Assembly (NCBI GenBank): GCA_025965155.1
Contig: JAOPXN010000130.1
Coordinates: 18,777-82,776 of the forward strand
Direction: 5' to 3'
DNA length: 64,000 bases
DNA from: Propionibacteriaceae bacterium
GTDB lineage: Bacteria; Actinomycetota; Actinomycetes; Propionibacteriales; Propionibacteriaceae
A model generated the notes under the pieces. The model saw only the letters and a list, made by a program, of their open reading frames with translations. It had not been told where the DNA came from and did not search any database. A program made the position numbers and the translations under genes. Below, piece by piece: positions 63,774 to 64,000 of this stretch; position 1 is the first letter of the stretch; each line of letters opens with the position of its first letter.

Positions 63774-64000
63774 GTCCCGGCAGAGGTCGCCTTAGGTTTG
63801 CGCTGGCGTCATAAGCAGCTCAAGATGCGCCGCCCGACGTCTTCCACGCCTCTGCCCGCAGCGAAGGCCGGCACCCTCGGCTTAGGCGAACGGCGGTGGA
63901 CGGTGGCAAACGAGACCAGAAGTGAGACCAGACCGTCTTGCTTGCAAACATCGTGTTGACCATATTCGCCGCGGTGTGTCGCGTCGGGAAGGGCAACGGC
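63774..64000. other. Window end, no supported gene
   Basis: About 230 bp after the subtilisin. No coding frame, RNA or repeat is supported. Too short to say what follows. Confidence 0.4.

Noticed and set aside
1..64000. CRISPR array or cas genes
   Set aside because: The CHAT module prompted a search by eye, but no regularly spaced repeats and no Cas-like proteins are seen in this window.

Overview
The window is high-GC DNA with actinobacterial habits: GTG and TTG starts, ATGA/GTGA stop-start overlaps, many secreted proteins, a DUF3516-type Ski2-like helicase, and a pSAM2-like rep-xis-int module beside a tRNA. It reads as a chromosomal segment of an actinomycete. The order cannot be fixed from sequence alone; Propionibacteriales is only a weak guess. 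Most housekeeping-like genes are intact, separated by accessory patches full of small hypotheticals, gene fragments and frameshifted relics.

Layout, left part. 0-10 kb holds an XRE/NB-ARC/TPR regulator, helicase, Nudix hydrolase, MOSC protein, MFS transporter, GH13 enzyme and ROK sugar kinase. 10-20 kb holds a lipoprotein hydrolase, a GH15 enzyme, and a tight three-gene set: a fusion of a GCS2-type carboxylate-amine ligase with a circularly permuted ATP-grasp, an AsnB/NAGGN-type amidotransferase, and an S9 peptidase. The set looks like a make, amidate and degrade route for a small amidated peptide. 20-21.5 kb is a minus-strand run of small hypotheticals. 21.8-25.2 kb is a very large secreted Ig/Fn3-repeat protein. 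25.5-28.7 kb has a NarL-type two-component system flanked by three tiny secreted peptides. 29-33.6 kb is accessory: a phage-like DNA-binding protein, a 30-codon ORF, a trypsin-like protease, a lipoprotein, an SDR, and fragments of a response regulator and an unknown protein.

Middle part. 33.9-36.2 kb is a potassium channel with two RCK/TrkA domains plus a small membrane partner. 36.2-39.9 kb is an arsenic locus: a DinB-like protein, an ArsR-ArsC fusion, an aquaglyceroporin, ArsC, a broken second ArsC and a CDF-like cation transporter, with a candidate ArsR operator in the 38-bp divergent gap. 40.6-47.2 kb is a junction zone. It contains a gene-poor stretch, a ricin-type lectin, the 3' half of a tRNA-Lys, a multicopper oxidase, and a decayed AICE-like element (rep with about four frameshifts, intact xis, int with about three) ending 60 bp from tRNA-Arg(ACG).

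Right part. 47.6-55.8 kb is metabolic: Pit phosphate transporter, CE15-like esterase, L-fuconate dehydratase, a RidA/PLP amino-acid deaminase/D-aminoacylase operon, and an isochorismatase-like hydrolase. 55.8-57.3 kb holds relics of a GT2 glycosyltransferase and a NodB-like deacetylase. After a MarR regulator, the window closes with the most interesting unit: four genes with 4-base overlaps encoding an ECF-like sigma factor, a small protein resembling a zinc-less anti-sigma factor with a beta-rich tail, a TPR-CHAT caspase-like protease, and a secreted subtilisin. This resembles, without any CRISPR part, the logic of the Craspase accessory module, in which a TPR-CHAT protease cleaves a protein that restrains an ECF sigma factor.
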